Below, one piece after another: positions 15,180 through 24,239 of a DNA stretch of 41,452 bases. The stretch spans positions 1 through 41,452 of the forward strand of contig CALXOP010000051.1 of assembly GCA_944390035.1 (NCBI GenBank), given 5' to 3'. Numbering within the stretch: the first letter of the stretch is position 1; each line of letters begins with the position of its first letter. The DNA comes from an uncultured Alphaproteobacteria bacterium (GTDB taxonomy: Bacteria > Pseudomonadota > Alphaproteobacteria > RF32 > CAG-239). Both the position numbers and the translations under genes were made by a program. A model generated the notes under the pieces. That model saw only the letters and a list, made by a program, of their open reading frames with translations. It did not search any database and had not been told where the DNA came from.

Positions 15180-17031
15180 TATAGACAATATTACTCTGCG
15201 TATTGGCGCAAGGGAACTGTTAAGTAATTCAACGATTCATATTTCGGATGGGTGGAAAGTAGGTTTCGTCGGGCCGAACGGCTGCGGCAAATCAACCCTA
15301 TTTAAGGTCCTTAAACGCGAGCTGGAAACACAAGAAGGAAGTGTTGACTTTCCAAGCGAACAAAAACTGGTCTCGGTTGAGCAAGAATTTAGTGAAGATG
15401 ATTTGGGCAAAGGCTTATTAGATTATGTCCTAAGCAAAGATGAGGAGCGGTGCGCCTTATTAAGCCGCCTAAAAACGGCACCTGGTGAAGACTTAGCCGC
15501 TATCCACGAAAGATTGCAAGTCATAGAAGCCGATACGGCACCGGCACGTGCCTCCGAGATTTTGGCAGGTCTGGGCTTTTCGCAAGATGAATTGTCGCAT
15601 CCGGTGCAAGAATTCTCAGGTGGCTGGCAAATGCGCATAGCCTTGGCCGCAGCATTGTTTCGCCCGTCAGATATCTTATTGTTGGATGAACCGACCAATC
15701 ACTTGGATTTAGAGGCATCCCTGTGGCTGGAACTTCATCTCCAGCACTATAAAGGAACCTTACTTGTCATCAGCCATGATAAAAATTTATTAAACAGCCT
15801 CTGCAATCACATTGTACATTTTGACCATGGCAAACTGGTGCTTTATTCGGGTAATTACGATACCTTTCAGAAGACGCGAAGTTTGCAACAAGAAGTTCTG
15901 ACCAAACAAGCCGCAAAAATTGCCGAAAAAAGACGTCACTTGCAGTCTTATGTTGATCGATTCCGTTACAAAGCCAGCAAAGCCAAACAAGCGCAAAGCC
16001 GCATGAAAATGCTTGAAAAGCTGGAAGATGTGACCTTGCTTGAAAATGAGGCCGACAGTGTCTTTAATTTTCCGCAACCCCAACCTTTGCCATCGCCTTT
16101 TTTGAGTATTGAGGATGGCGCAGCCGGCTATGAGAATAAGATTGTTCTCAAACGTTTGAACCTGCAAATTTCACAAGATGATAAGATAGCTTTACTGGGA
16201 GCTAACGGAAATGGTAAATCCACGCTTGCCAAAGTCATTGCCGGAAGATTATCTCTGCTATCTGGGCAAAGAAAAGCCTCCCAGAAATTAAAGATAGGCT
16301 ATTTTGCCCAACATCAAACGGAAGAATTGCCGTTGGATGTTACCGCCTATGAGTATATGCGCTCTTTTATGCCCAACAAGACCGAAACCGAAATCAGGTC
16401 GCACCTTGCCGGATTCGGATTAAATAACGAAAAGGCACTGACGGTTATTTCGCGCTTGTCGGGAGGAGAAAAGGCACGTTTGCTGTTTGCGGCCATGACT
16501 TATGATGCCCCTCAACTCTTAATTTTGGATGAACCGACCAACCACTTGGATATTCAAGGTCGAGAGGCTTTGGTAAAAGCCTTAAACGAGTATGAGGGCG
16601 CTGTAATACTTATAACGCATGATTTATATTTTTTGGAATTGACTGCCGATGATTTATGGTTGGTGGACAAGCAAACCTGCAAGCCCTATACCGGCGATTT
16701 AGAGGATTATCGCAATCATTTGCTGTCGGCTCATACCAAAGAGAAGCCAACACCCAAAGAAAAGCAAAAGACAGAGAAAGCCTCTGTAAATTCTTGGCAA
16801 GAAAAGAAAAATCTGCAAGCACAACTACGCAAATTGGAAAAAGAATTGGCACTGTTAGCCGCTCAAAAGAAAGAAATAGAGGCCCGCTTTTTGCAAGACT
16901 TGAGCGTCGAAGAACTTATTCAAAATCAAAAGACACTCTCAGAGCTTGAGGCCCAACAAAAAAATATCGAAGAACTTTGGCTTGCTTGCTCCGAACGACT
17001 GGAAAAAATAGCAGAACAAAACAACTGTTAG
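15172..17031 (+). CDS. ABC-F family ATP-binding protein (YheS/Uup type)
   Basis: ABC-F proteins are soluble twin-ATPase factors that act on the ribosome. Two ATPase cassettes are present without membrane segments. The first has Walker A GPNGCGKST (34-42), signature FSGGWQMR (about 149) and DEPTNHLDLE. The second has GANGNGKST (about 343-351), signature RLSGGEKARL and DEPTNHLDIQ. Between them is the basic helical linker (RRHLQSYVDRFRYKASKAKQAQSRMKMLEKL), and at the end a charged coiled coil (about 520-619), as in Uup/YheS. Length 619 fits YheS well. Not enough is visible to separate housekeeping YheS from a resistance type. It overlaps the preceding gene by 8 nt. Confidence 0.9.
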   Translation: MINIDNITLRIGARELLSNSTIHISDGWKVGFVGPNGCGKSTLFKVLKRELETQEGSVDFPSEQKLVSVEQEFSEDDLGKGLLDYVLSKDEERCALLSRLKTAPGEDLAAIHERLQVIEADTAPARASEILAGLGFSQDELSHPVQEFSGGWQMRIALAAALFRPSDILLLDEPTNHLDLEASLWLELHLQHYKGTLLVISHDKNLLNSLCNHIVHFDHGKLVLYSGNYDTFQKTRSLQQEVLTKQAAKIAEKRRHLQSYVDRFRYKASKAKQAQSRMKMLEKLEDVTLLENEADSVFNFPQPQPLPSPFLSIEDGAAGYENKIVLKRLNLQISQDDKIALLGANGNGKSTLAKVIAGRLSLLSGQRKASQKLKIGYFAQHQTEELPLDVTAYEYMRSFMPNKTETEIRSHLAGFGLNNEKALTVISRLSGGEKARLLFAAMTYDAPQLLILDEPTNHLDIQGREALVKALNEYEGAVILITHDLYFLELTADDLWLVDKQTCKPYTGDLEDYRNHLLSAHTKEKPTPKEKQKTEKASVNSWQEKKNLQAQLRKLEKELALLAAQKKEIEARFLQDLSVEELIQNQKTLSELEAQQKNIEELWLACSERLEKIAEQNNC

Positions 17032-17060
17032 ACGACAATAAAAAGCAAATCACAATCTTA

Positions 17061-17091
17061 TTGACAAATAAGAAAATCTGCTTGCAATGAT
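17061..17091 (+). promoter_or_regulatory. Weak candidate promoter for the glycan cluster
   Basis: A perfect TTGACA (17061-17066) is followed after 19 nt by AATGAT (17086-17091) in the 120-nt gap before the first cluster gene. Spacing and -10 box are poor. No terminator hairpin is visible after the ABC-F gene, so read-through from upstream is also possible. Confidence 0.3.
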
Positions 17092-17151
17092 TGAATTGAT
17101 AAATTATTCTGCACGTATCAAAATGTTAGAAGCTTAAAGAAAGATACAAGT

Positions 17152-17589
17152 ATGAGCAAATATTATATCGTCAGCGGTGGCTTTGACCCGATACACGAAG
17201 GCCATATAGAGATGATAAAGGCCTCGGCTGCTAAAAGTGACGGCGTGATACTACTTCTTAATTCTGATGACTGGTTATGCCGCAAAAAAGGCAAAAATTT
17301 TATGAATTATAACACTCGCCGAGTAATCTGTGAAAATCTCAAAGGTGTTATAGATGTTTTGTCCTTTGATGATAAGGACAATTCGGCCTGTGACGGTATC
17401 AAAAGAGCCCGAGCCAAGTATGCTGATTGTGAGTTGGTTTTTGCCAATGGCGGTGACCGTACCAAAGACAATATCCCGGAATCCTCCATTTGCCGTGAGT
17501 TAAACATTGCTCTGGAATTTGGTGTCGGGGGAGAAAACAAAGCCAATTCTTCTTCCTGGATTTTAGCCAACTGGAAAAAAGAAAACTAA
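17152..17589 (+). CDS. Cytidylyltransferase-fold nucleotidyltransferase
   Basis: This 145-aa single-domain protein has the nucleotidyltransferase signature GGFDPIHEGHIEMI (residues 9-22), with the HxGH catalytic motif. Downstream it has LNSDDWLCRKKG and ANGGDRTKDN, as seen in TagD-, RfaE-C- and CTP:phosphoglycerol-type enzymes. It would join NMP from a nucleoside triphosphate to a sugar- or polyol-phosphate, giving an activated precursor in the cytoplasm. The substrate cannot be read from the sequence. It opens the glycan cluster and is followed by the GT10 gene after 14 nt, which suggests a role in making an activated glycan component. The ribosome site is weak (AAAGAT). Confidence 0.75.
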   Translation: MSKYYIVSGGFDPIHEGHIEMIKASAAKSDGVILLLNSDDWLCRKKGKNFMNYNTRRVICENLKGVIDVLSFDDKDNSACDGIKRARAKYADCELVFANGGDRTKDNIPESSICRELNIALEFGVGGENKANSSSWILANWKKEN

Positions 17590-17603
17590 AGAGCCAAGCA
17601 CCT

Positions 17604-18644
17604 ATGACAACACTAAAAGTAAAATTTACCGATTTTCCCGAAGATTCCCACAACTGTATCATATATCAGTTGTTGTCTGAAAAGTATGAATTGGAAGAAT
17701 CTGAGCACCCTGACTTCTTATTTTATTCTAATTACGGGTACAAATTTAAAGAATATGCAGATATAAATTGCGTCAAAGTTTTTTATACCAATGAGAATCT
17801 TGTTCCTGACTTTAATGAATGCGACTATGCCATAGGGTTTGACTACTTAAGTTTTGGCGATAGATATTTACGTTTGCCGTTTTCTTATTTGGAGTTAAAA
17901 GAAGACTGGAAACAACCACGCCAGTTTGATAGAACCCAGGCTTTGCAAAGAAAGTTTTGCAATTTTATCTATAGCAATAACTTTAGTGGGGTTGGAGCCA
18001 AATTAAGGGAAGAATTTGCCAAGCAGCTGATGCAATATAAACCGATAGATTGCCCCGGCAAAGTTCTCAATAATATGAAAGATGCCATTACCCCTCGTTT
18101 TGGGAATTGGTGTGCCGGAAAATTAGAGTTTATGAAGAATTATAAATTTTCAATTGCTTTTGAAAATTCACGTACGGATGGCTATGTCACCGAAAAATTG
18201 GTTCATCCGTTTGCCGCCGGCAGTATTCCGATATATTGGGGCAATCCGAGAATAGCTGAAGATTTTAATTCTAAAGCTTTTATCAATTGCAATGAATATG
18301 AAAATTTAGATGCCGTCATAGCCAAAATAAAAGAGCTGGATAATAATGACGACTTGTATATGGAAATGCTGTCACAACCGCCGTTGGTGAACAAACATAT
18401 CCCCAACGTAGAAGATTTACGAGCATTTTTATATAACATCGTACAAAAGGGGAATAAGCCTTTTGTTAAAAATCCGCATGGCCTTTCCGAAGTCAAGGTT
18501 TTAAGGCAAGAAAATCAAATGTTAAAAGATGAAATATCTGCCTTAAAACAAAGCAAAAATTTTTCGCTGCTCAAAACGGTTGTAAAACATGGCTATATAA
18601 AATACTACTTGCTGGGTATAAATATTTATAAAAAAAAGATATAA
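17604..18644 (+). CDS. Glycosyltransferase family 10 fucosyltransferase
   Basis: The GT10 signature is clear: FSIAFENSRTDGYVTEKL, then AAGSIPIYWGNPRI (about 181-215), the donor-binding region of alpha-1,3/1,4-fucosyltransferases. It would transfer L-fucose from GDP-L-fucose onto a surface glycan at the cytoplasmic face. Gmd and GDP-fucose synthase, which make the donor, are encoded about 1-3 kb downstream. The C-terminus carries a short leucine-zipper-like stretch (LRQENQMLKDEISALKQ) and a basic hydrophobic tail (YYLLGINIYKKKI). In Helicobacter pylori FucT, C-terminal heptads and a basic tail serve dimerisation and membrane association. Length (346 aa) is typical. The exact linkage cannot be predicted. 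Confidence 0.92.
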   Translation: MTTLKVKFTDFPEDSHNCIIYQLLSEKYELEESEHPDFLFYSNYGYKFKEYADINCVKVFYTNENLVPDFNECDYAIGFDYLSFGDRYLRLPFSYLELKEDWKQPRQFDRTQALQRKFCNFIYSNNFSGVGAKLREEFAKQLMQYKPIDCPGKVLNNMKDAITPRFGNWCAGKLEFMKNYKFSIAFENSRTDGYVTEKLVHPFAAGSIPIYWGNPRIAEDFNSKAFINCNEYENLDAVIAKIKELDNNDDLYMEMLSQPPLVNKHIPNVEDLRAFLYNIVQKGNKPFVKNPHGLSEVKVLRQENQMLKDEISALKQSKNFSLLKTVVKHGYIKYYLLGINIYKKKI

Positions 18645-18679
18645 CAAAAACACCTTTACACGGAGTATGGGGATAAATA

Positions 18680-19615
18680 ATGACAAAAAGGGCTGATATA
18701 AGCATCATCACAGCCACCTATAATTTATTAGCAACAGGGCGGAAAGAAAAAATGTTGCGTTGCTTGGAATCAATCCATAATCAAGAAAAAATCCGCCTGG
18801 AGCATATTATAATTGATGGTGCCTCCACCGATGGCACATTGGATTTTTTAAAACCATACGAAGAAAAAGGCTGGATAAAGATATATTCTGAGCCGGATTC
18901 CGGCATTTACGATGCCTTTAACAAAGGAGTTAAAAAAGCCTCAGGGGAGTATGTTTGCTTTATTAATTCAGATGATTATTTGTTCCGCAATGATGGTTTG
19001 TTTGCCGCCATCAGCCTTTTAAGGAAAACAAAAGCAGATTTTTCTTATTCTCCGGTGCTTTATGAAAAAGGTGGAAAAATCATTTCCTCCGATGAAACAA
19101 CGCTAGATTTCAGAGACATATTTTATCACATGACCTGCAACCATCAAGGCATGGTCTTTAAGCAGAGCTTGTTTGAACAAGTTGGTTACCATGACCAAAC
19201 ATACACGATTTGCGCGGACTATGATTTTATTTTAAGAGCTATATTAAGAGGGGCAAAGTTTGTAAAACTGCCGCAACAATATGCGGTCTTTAGTATGGAT
19301 GGCTATACCGGCACGCATATGGAGAACATTGCCGCCGAACAGCTCGGAATTTTGATGAAAAATTATGGTTGCACACAAGACCAAGCCCAAAAGATTCAAG
19401 AAATTAGCTATATCCCGTGGAAAGAATTCATAAAACTTTTGAGCTTAAGCAAAATAAGGGATAAATATAAATATATTTTAAGAAATTGGCGGCACTCACC
19501 GTTTCGCAAAAAGTTACGGAGTATACGCCATTTCTTTATCAAATTGCGCACGCGCAAAGGAAATAGCGTATTACGCATTTTAGGCATTACAATAATACAA
19601 GAGGAAAAGAAATGA
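18680..19615 (+). CDS. Family 2 glycosyltransferase
   Basis: A GT-A fold enzyme of 311 aa: SIITATYN at the N-terminus, [10 protein letters not shown] (about 53-62), [13 protein letters not shown], and the metal-binding INSDD (about 94-98). The HQGMVFK and [10 protein letters not shown] segments resemble GT2 members that act on O-antigen or capsule repeat units. The sugar specificity is unknown. Its catalytic domain is closely similar to both GT2 halves of the fusion gene at 21741, so the three domains are paralogues. The C-terminal about 60 residues are strongly basic and end with [14 protein letters not shown], a tail motif shared with other transferases of this cluster. The stop overlaps the gmd start (ATGA). 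Confidence 0.88.
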   Translation: MTKRADISIITATYNLLATGRKEKMLRCLESIHNQEKIRLEHIIIDGASTDGTLDFLKPYEEKGWIKIYSEPDSGIYDAFNKGVKKASGEYVCFINSDDYLFRNDGLFAAISLLRKTKADFSYSPVLYEKGGKIISSDETTLDFRDIFYHMTCNHQGMVFKQSLFEQVGYHDQTYTICADYDFILRAILRGAKFVKLPQQYAVFSMDGYTGTHMENIAAEQLGILMKNYGCTQDQAQKIQEISYIPWKEFIKLLSLSKIRDKYKYILRNWRHSPFRKKLRSIRHFFIKLRTRKGNSVLRILGITIIQEEKK

Positions 19616-20679
19616 AAAAAGCACTCATCACCGGCATCACCGGACAAGATGGTTCATATTTGGCGGAATTGCTGCTGGAAAAAGGCTATGAGGTGCATGG
19701 CCTCAAGCGACGTTCATCATTATTCAACACCGGCAGAATAGACCATTTGGCCGGAAAAATAATTTTGCATGACGGCGACTTGACCGACAGCTCAAATTTG
19801 ATACGTCTGATGAAAGAGATAGCCCCGGATGAAGTTTATAATTTGGCGGCCCAATCGCATGTTAAAGTCTCCTGGGATTGTCCGGAATATACGGCAGATA
19901 GTGATGCCTTGGGCACATTGCGCTTGTTAGAAGCAATTCGCATTTGCGGGTTAGAGAAAAAGACCAAGTTTTACCAAGCCTCAACATCAGAATTATTTGG
20001 CTTGATTCAAGAACCTATCCAAAAGGAGACGACGCCGTTTTACCCGCGTTCACCTTATGCGGTAGCAAAGCTTTATGCTTACTGGATTTGCGTCAACTAT
20101 CGTGAGAGCTTTGGCATTTTTGCCGCCAACGGCATATTGTTTAACCACGAGAGCCCCAGACGCGGCGAAACCTTTGTCACTCGCAAAATCACCATGGCAG
20201 CTTGCCGCATAGCCTTAGGTATGCAAGACAAGTTGCAACTTGGCAATTTGAGCGCCAAGCGCGATTGGGGCCATGCCAAAGACTATGTTGAAGGCATGTG
20301 GCGCATTCTGCAACAAGACAAACCGGAAGATTTTGTTTTGGCAACGGGTACCACCACGTCTATTCGTGATTTCTGCACCATGACTTTTAAGGAATTGGGC
20401 ATTGACATTGAATGGCAAGGTGAGGGTGTAAATGAAAAAGGCATTGATAAGAAAACCGGCAAAGTCTTGGTAGAGGTCAATCCTAAATTCTTCCGTCCGG
20501 CCGAAGTTGAGCTATTGTTGGGCGATTCTACCAAAGCCAGAACCAAATTGGGCTGGAAACCACGCTACGACCTCGCTGCCTTGGTCAAAGAAATGGTGGC
20601 AGAGGACTATAAGTTAGCCCAAAAAGAAAAATTACTAAACGATAACGGTTATGAAACCCTGACCCCGCGTGAGGCCTAA
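19612..20679 (+). CDS. gmd: GDP-mannose 4,6-dehydratase
   Basis: Gmd converts GDP-D-mannose to GDP-4-keto-6-deoxy-D-mannose, the branch point for GDP-fucose and GDP-perosamine. It is an extended short-chain dehydrogenase: NADP-binding [18 protein letters not shown] (8-25), catalytic [15 protein letters not shown] (Tyr-x3-Lys, about 148-162), and the family-specific [16 protein letters not shown] and [15 protein letters not shown]. Length 355 aa is normal. Overlap with the preceding GT2 gene (ATGA) and 10-nt spacing to the next gene indicate one transcript. Its base composition is less A/T-rich than that of the genes after 21750. Confidence 0.97.
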   Translation: MKKALITGITGQDGSYLAELLLEKGYEVHGLKRRSSLFNTGRIDHLAGKIILHDGDLTDSSNLIRLMKEIAPDEVYNLAAQSHVKVSWDCPEYTADSDALGTLRLLEAIRICGLEKKTKFYQASTSELFGLIQEPIQKETTPFYPRSPYAVAKLYAYWICVNYRESFGIFAANGILFNHESPRRGETFVTRKITMAACRIALGMQDKLQLGNLSAKRDWGHAKDYVEGMWRILQQDKPEDFVLATGTTTSIRDFCTMTFKELGIDIEWQGEGVNEKGIDKKTGKVLVEVNPKFFRPAEVELLLGDSTKARTKLGWKPRYDLAALVKEMVAEDYKLAQKEKLLNDNGYETLTPREA

Positions 20680-20689
20680 GGAGGATGCG

Positions 20690-21748
20690 ATGGAAAAAAA
20701 TGCAAAAATATATGTAGCCGGTCACCATGGATTGGTAGGGTCTGCAATTGTCAGAAAACTAAAAGCACAAGGCTATAACAACATAATTACCCGCAGCTCC
20801 AAGGACTTGGATTTAACCAATCAAGCGGCAACGGATAAGTTTTTTGAGCAAGAAAAGCCTGATTATGTCTTTTTAGCAGCAGCCAAAGTCGGCGGTATTA
20901 TGGCTAACCAAACCTATCCGGCGGAGTTTATTTATAAAAACTTGATGATTTCCACCAATGTAATTAACAGTGCTTATCGCCACGGCGTAAAGAAACTGCT
21001 CAATCTTGGGTCATCTTGCATCTATCCGCGCATGGCGCCGCAACCGATGAAGGAGGAGTGCTTGCTCACCTCTGAGTTGGAAAAAACCAACGAGGCTTAT
21101 GCCTTGGCCAAAATTGCGGCCATCAAACTCTGTCGGTATTACAATCAACAATATGGCACCAACTTTATTTCGGTAATGCCGACCAATCAGTATGGCATAG
21201 GAGATAACTTTAATATGGAAACAGCTCACTTATTGCCGATGATTTTGCGCCGTTTCCACTTAGCAAAATTGTTATCTGAAAATAATTTTGCGGCCATACG
21301 CAAAGATTTGCAAAAATATAAATTAGGTTGGGGATTGGATGAAAAAATCAATTATGATGACAATCAATCATTAGAACAAGCCCTCAATCAGGTTGGTGCC
21401 TATAAAGATAAGGTCGTTTTATGGGGTGATGGCTCGGTTTATCGTGAAATGATGTGCTCTGACGACTTGGCTGATGCTTGCGTCTATCTGATGGAAAATA
21501 AGGATTATAAAGACATTGGGGAACATGTAAATATTACGGATGGCACGGATATTCAGTTAAAAGAATTGTTTGCTATTGTAAAAGAGATAGTAGGCTTTGC
21601 GGGCAAGATTGAATATGATCCGAGCAAACCCAACGGAACCCCGCGCAAGCAAATGGATGCCACTCGTATCAAATCCTTAGGCTGGCAACCCAAAATTCCA
21701 TTAAAACAAGGCATCAAACAATTTTATGAATGGTATGTCAATGAATAA
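20690..21748 (+). CDS. fcl: GDP-L-fucose synthase
   Basis: This is the epimerase/reductase that turns the Gmd product into GDP-L-fucose (Fcl/WcaG). Motifs are the NADP-binding VAGHHGLVGSAIVRKL, the family hallmark AAAKVGGIMANQTYPAEFIYKNL, SSCIYPRMAPQPMKEE and catalytic YALAKIAAIKLC (Tyr-x3-Lys), then GDGSVYREMMCSDDLADAC. The start is ATG 20690, five bases after a perfect AGGAGG; a GTG 21 nt upstream would read through the gmd stop region and lacks a ribosome site. An insertion of about 30 residues after LRRFHLAK (ENNFAAIRKDLQKYKLGWGLDEK...) makes it longer than E. coli Fcl. The product feeds the GT10 enzyme. Confidence 0.95.
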   Translation: MEKNAKIYVAGHHGLVGSAIVRKLKAQGYNNIITRSSKDLDLTNQAATDKFFEQEKPDYVFLAAAKVGGIMANQTYPAEFIYKNLMISTNVINSAYRHGVKKLLNLGSSCIYPRMAPQPMKEECLLTSELEKTNEAYALAKIAAIKLCRYYNQQYGTNFISVMPTNQYGIGDNFNMETAHLLPMILRRFHLAKLLSENNFAAIRKDLQKYKLGWGLDEKINYDDNQSLEQALNQVGAYKDKVVLWGDGSVYREMMCSDDLADACVYLMENKDYKDIGEHVNITDGTDIQLKELFAIVKEIVGFAGKIEYDPSKPNGTPRKQMDATRIKSLGWQPKIPLKQGIKQFYEWYVNE

Positions 21749-24227
21749 AAAATTTCCTTTAGTAACCATTGTTACATGTACATACAACATCATTAATTCA
21801 GGTAGGGAAAAAGTGCTACGTCAGTGCTTTGCCTCAATTCATAATCAATCTTATCCCAATGTTGAACATTTGGTAATTGATGGTAATTCAACAGATGGAA
21901 CACAAAAGATTTTAGATGAATATCAGAAAGAAGGAAAATTAACTTATTATTCAGAACCAGATACTGGTATTTACGATGCAATGAATAAGGGCATAAGGAA
22001 AGCCAAAGGAAAATACGTTGCATTTATGAACTCAGATGATTTTTACAATCGTTTGGATGCTGTAGAGCAAGCTGTAAAAGTTTTAGAAAAGACCAGTGCG
22101 GATTTTTGCGGAGGTAATACGTTCTTTTTAGATGAAACCAATCCCCAAAACAATCACTATCGTTATGGAAATTTACATCAAATATTTACATTAATGCCAT
22201 TTTGTCACCAAACAATGTTTTGTAAACGTACAGTACTAAAAGAAAATATGTTTGATACTTCTTTTAGAAGTGCAGGAGATTATGATTTAATTATAAGATT
22301 GTATTTGAAAGGCTATAAAGCAGTTCTTGTCCCATTAACATATGTAACATTTCGTATGGGAGGAGAATCTTATTTGAATTATCAAGTAAGTCATCAAGAA
22401 TGTTTGCAAATAATGGATAAATATTTTGGAAAATATTACCATATGAATGGAGAAGAGCAAAAACAGTGGCTTTATCAACATATTTTGCCATTGGCACTGG
22501 AAGAAAAAATCGAAAAATATTTAAAAGACAAGCAATCAGCAAATATTCCAAGACTTACAGTGATTACAGCCTGTTTTAACATAAAAAAAGCAGGTCGAAT
22601 AGAGAGCTTTAAAAAGTGTTTGGAAAGCGTACACAACCAAACATATCCAAATATTGAGCATCTGATCATAGATGGAGCTTCAACAGATGGAACCATAGAA
22701 ATTTTGCAAAATTATGCCAAAAAAGGCTGGATAAAATATATTTCAGAGCCAGATTCTGGAATTTATGATGCGATGAGAAAAGGGGTAGAAAACGCCTCAG
22801 GCGAATATTGTTATTTTTTAAATACAGATGACCATTTTTACGATAAAAATGTAGTTAAAGATGTAATGAAATATTTTGCCGAGACAAATGTAGATGCCTG
22901 CTTTGGTGATTTATTTCCTTATTTGGTGGATAAAAATGCGCCATATGTAAAGGTTTTTGAATTAAATAAACCGGCATCATTTGCCGATATAGTAACGAAA
23001 GCGGATATACTACGTCGTAACATTCATCACCAAACAATATTTTATAACAAAAAAATATTCTATAATTCTTCATTTTTTGATGAGAAATTATCATCAGGAA
23101 GTGATTGGTTGTTACATTGTCAAGCATTTATAAAAAATAATTACAGCTTTAAGCATATAGATAGAACGATAACCTGTTTTAATATGGGAGGAGTTTCTAC
23201 CAATAGTAAAAATAACCCAATAAAAGAATGTGAGATAGTTCAAAAATATTTGTATAATAATTATGGACAATATGTTGAACATGAAATTAATAATATTTTA
23301 GAAAAAAAGCAAAAAAACAAAAAAGTTAAAATAGGTTTTATTACGTTACTCAGAATTAAAGAGAAAAAGAATAGTAAAAAATTCTTTCTATTTAATTTCT
23401 TGCCTATTTTTAAAATCCAAAAAAAGAACAATAAAAAGAAATATTATCTTTTCGGATGTATCAAGGTTTTTAAGAAGAAAGATTATAAAAAAATTATTTG
23501 TAATTATAGAGAGCAACTTGTAGCTCAAAAACACTCTTATGAAGAACAACTTAACCAACAAGCCATACATCTAAAATCTTATTCTCAAGCTGGTGAAGAT
23601 AAGGTAATTGACTTTATTTTCTTTTACTTTACCAATGTTGACCGCAGTCAAATAAGATATTTAGATATTGGAGCAAATTATCCAATAGACGGAAATAATA
23701 CCTATTTTTACTATTTAAGAAATGGTGAAGGTGTTTTGGTTGAGCCCAATAAGGACTTATGTCTTTTGGCAGAAGAGAAGAGGCCGAGAGATATAGTTCT
23801 AAATGCAGGAGTTAAGTTTAACAGTGACGATTCAGCACAATATTACGCATTTGATGAATGCGGGTTAAATACTTTTGATAGTTCACGAGTCGAAGCTATA
23901 ACATCCAAAGGGCATAAATTAATTGACCAATATAAGGTACAATTAATTTCAGTCAATGAAGTATTAAAACAATATTTTCCCGAAGGTATCGATTATGTTT
24001 CAATAGATGCGGAAGGCGTAGATATAGCAATTCTGAAATCGATTGATTTCAAACAATATCGACCAAAGCTATTTTGTGTTGAAGCCAATAAGAATGTACT
24101 AGATAGAAAAGCAAAATCGGAAGTCATAGAATTTTTAGAAAGCAAAGACTATGTTTTGTTAGCTGATACATCAATCAATTATATATTTTTAGCAAAAGAA
24201 GAATTGATTATAGGAAAGTATTGTTAG
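21741..24227 (+). CDS. Trifunctional fusion: GT2 - GT2 - FkbM methyltransferase
   Basis: Three enzymatic domains lie in one 828-aa chain. Domain 1 (about 5-230) is a GT2 with TIVTCTYN, VIDGNSTDGT and MNSDD. Domain 2 (about 270-490) is a second GT2 with [18 protein letters not shown] and LNTDD. A very basic Lys/Phe-rich linker follows (about 500-610), containing KKFFLFNFLPIF and KKYYLFGCIKVF. Domain 3 (about 615-825) is an FkbM-type SAM methyltransferase: YSQAGEDKVIDF, YLDIGANYP, VLVEPN and SIDAEGVD. It could add two sugars and methylate one of them on the growing glycan. The start may also be ATG 21726 or 21735; none has a good ribosome site. ATG 21741 overlaps the fcl end by 8 nt. From here the DNA is visibly more A/T-rich. 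Confidence 0.88.
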   Translation: MNKKFPLVTIVTCTYNIINSGREKVLRQCFASIHNQSYPNVEHLVIDGNSTDGTQKILDEYQKEGKLTYYSEPDTGIYDAMNKGIRKAKGKYVAFMNSDDFYNRLDAVEQAVKVLEKTSADFCGGNTFFLDETNPQNNHYRYGNLHQIFTLMPFCHQTMFCKRTVLKENMFDTSFRSAGDYDLIIRLYLKGYKAVLVPLTYVTFRMGGESYLNYQVSHQECLQIMDKYFGKYYHMNGEEQKQWLYQHILPLALEEKIEKYLKDKQSANIPRLTVITACFNIKKAGRIESFKKCLESVHNQTYPNIEHLIIDGASTDGTIEILQNYAKKGWIKYISEPDSGIYDAMRKGVENASGEYCYFLNTDDHFYDKNVVKDVMKYFAETNVDACFGDLFPYLVDKNAPYVKVFELNKPASFADIVTKADILRRNIHHQTIFYNKKIFYNSSFFDEKLSSGSDWLLHCQAFIKNNYSFKHIDRTITCFNMGGVSTNSKNNPIKECEIVQKYLYNNYGQYVEHEINNILEKKQKNKKVKIGFITLLRIKEKKNSKKFFLFNFLPIFKIQKKNNKKKYYLFGCIKVFKKKDYKKIICNYREQLVAQKHSYEEQLNQQAIHLKSYSQAGEDKVIDFIFFYFTNVDRSQIRYLDIGANYPIDGNNTYFYYLRNGEGVLVEPNKDLCLLAEEKRPRDIVLNAGVKFNSDDSAQYYAFDECGLNTFDSSRVEAITSKGHKLIDQYKVQLISVNEVLKQYFPEGIDYVSIDAEGVDIAILKSIDFKQYRPKLFCVEANKNVLDRKAKSEVIEFLESKDYVLLADTSINYIFLAKEELIIGKYC

Positions 24228-24239
24228 AAAAGGAAAAAA

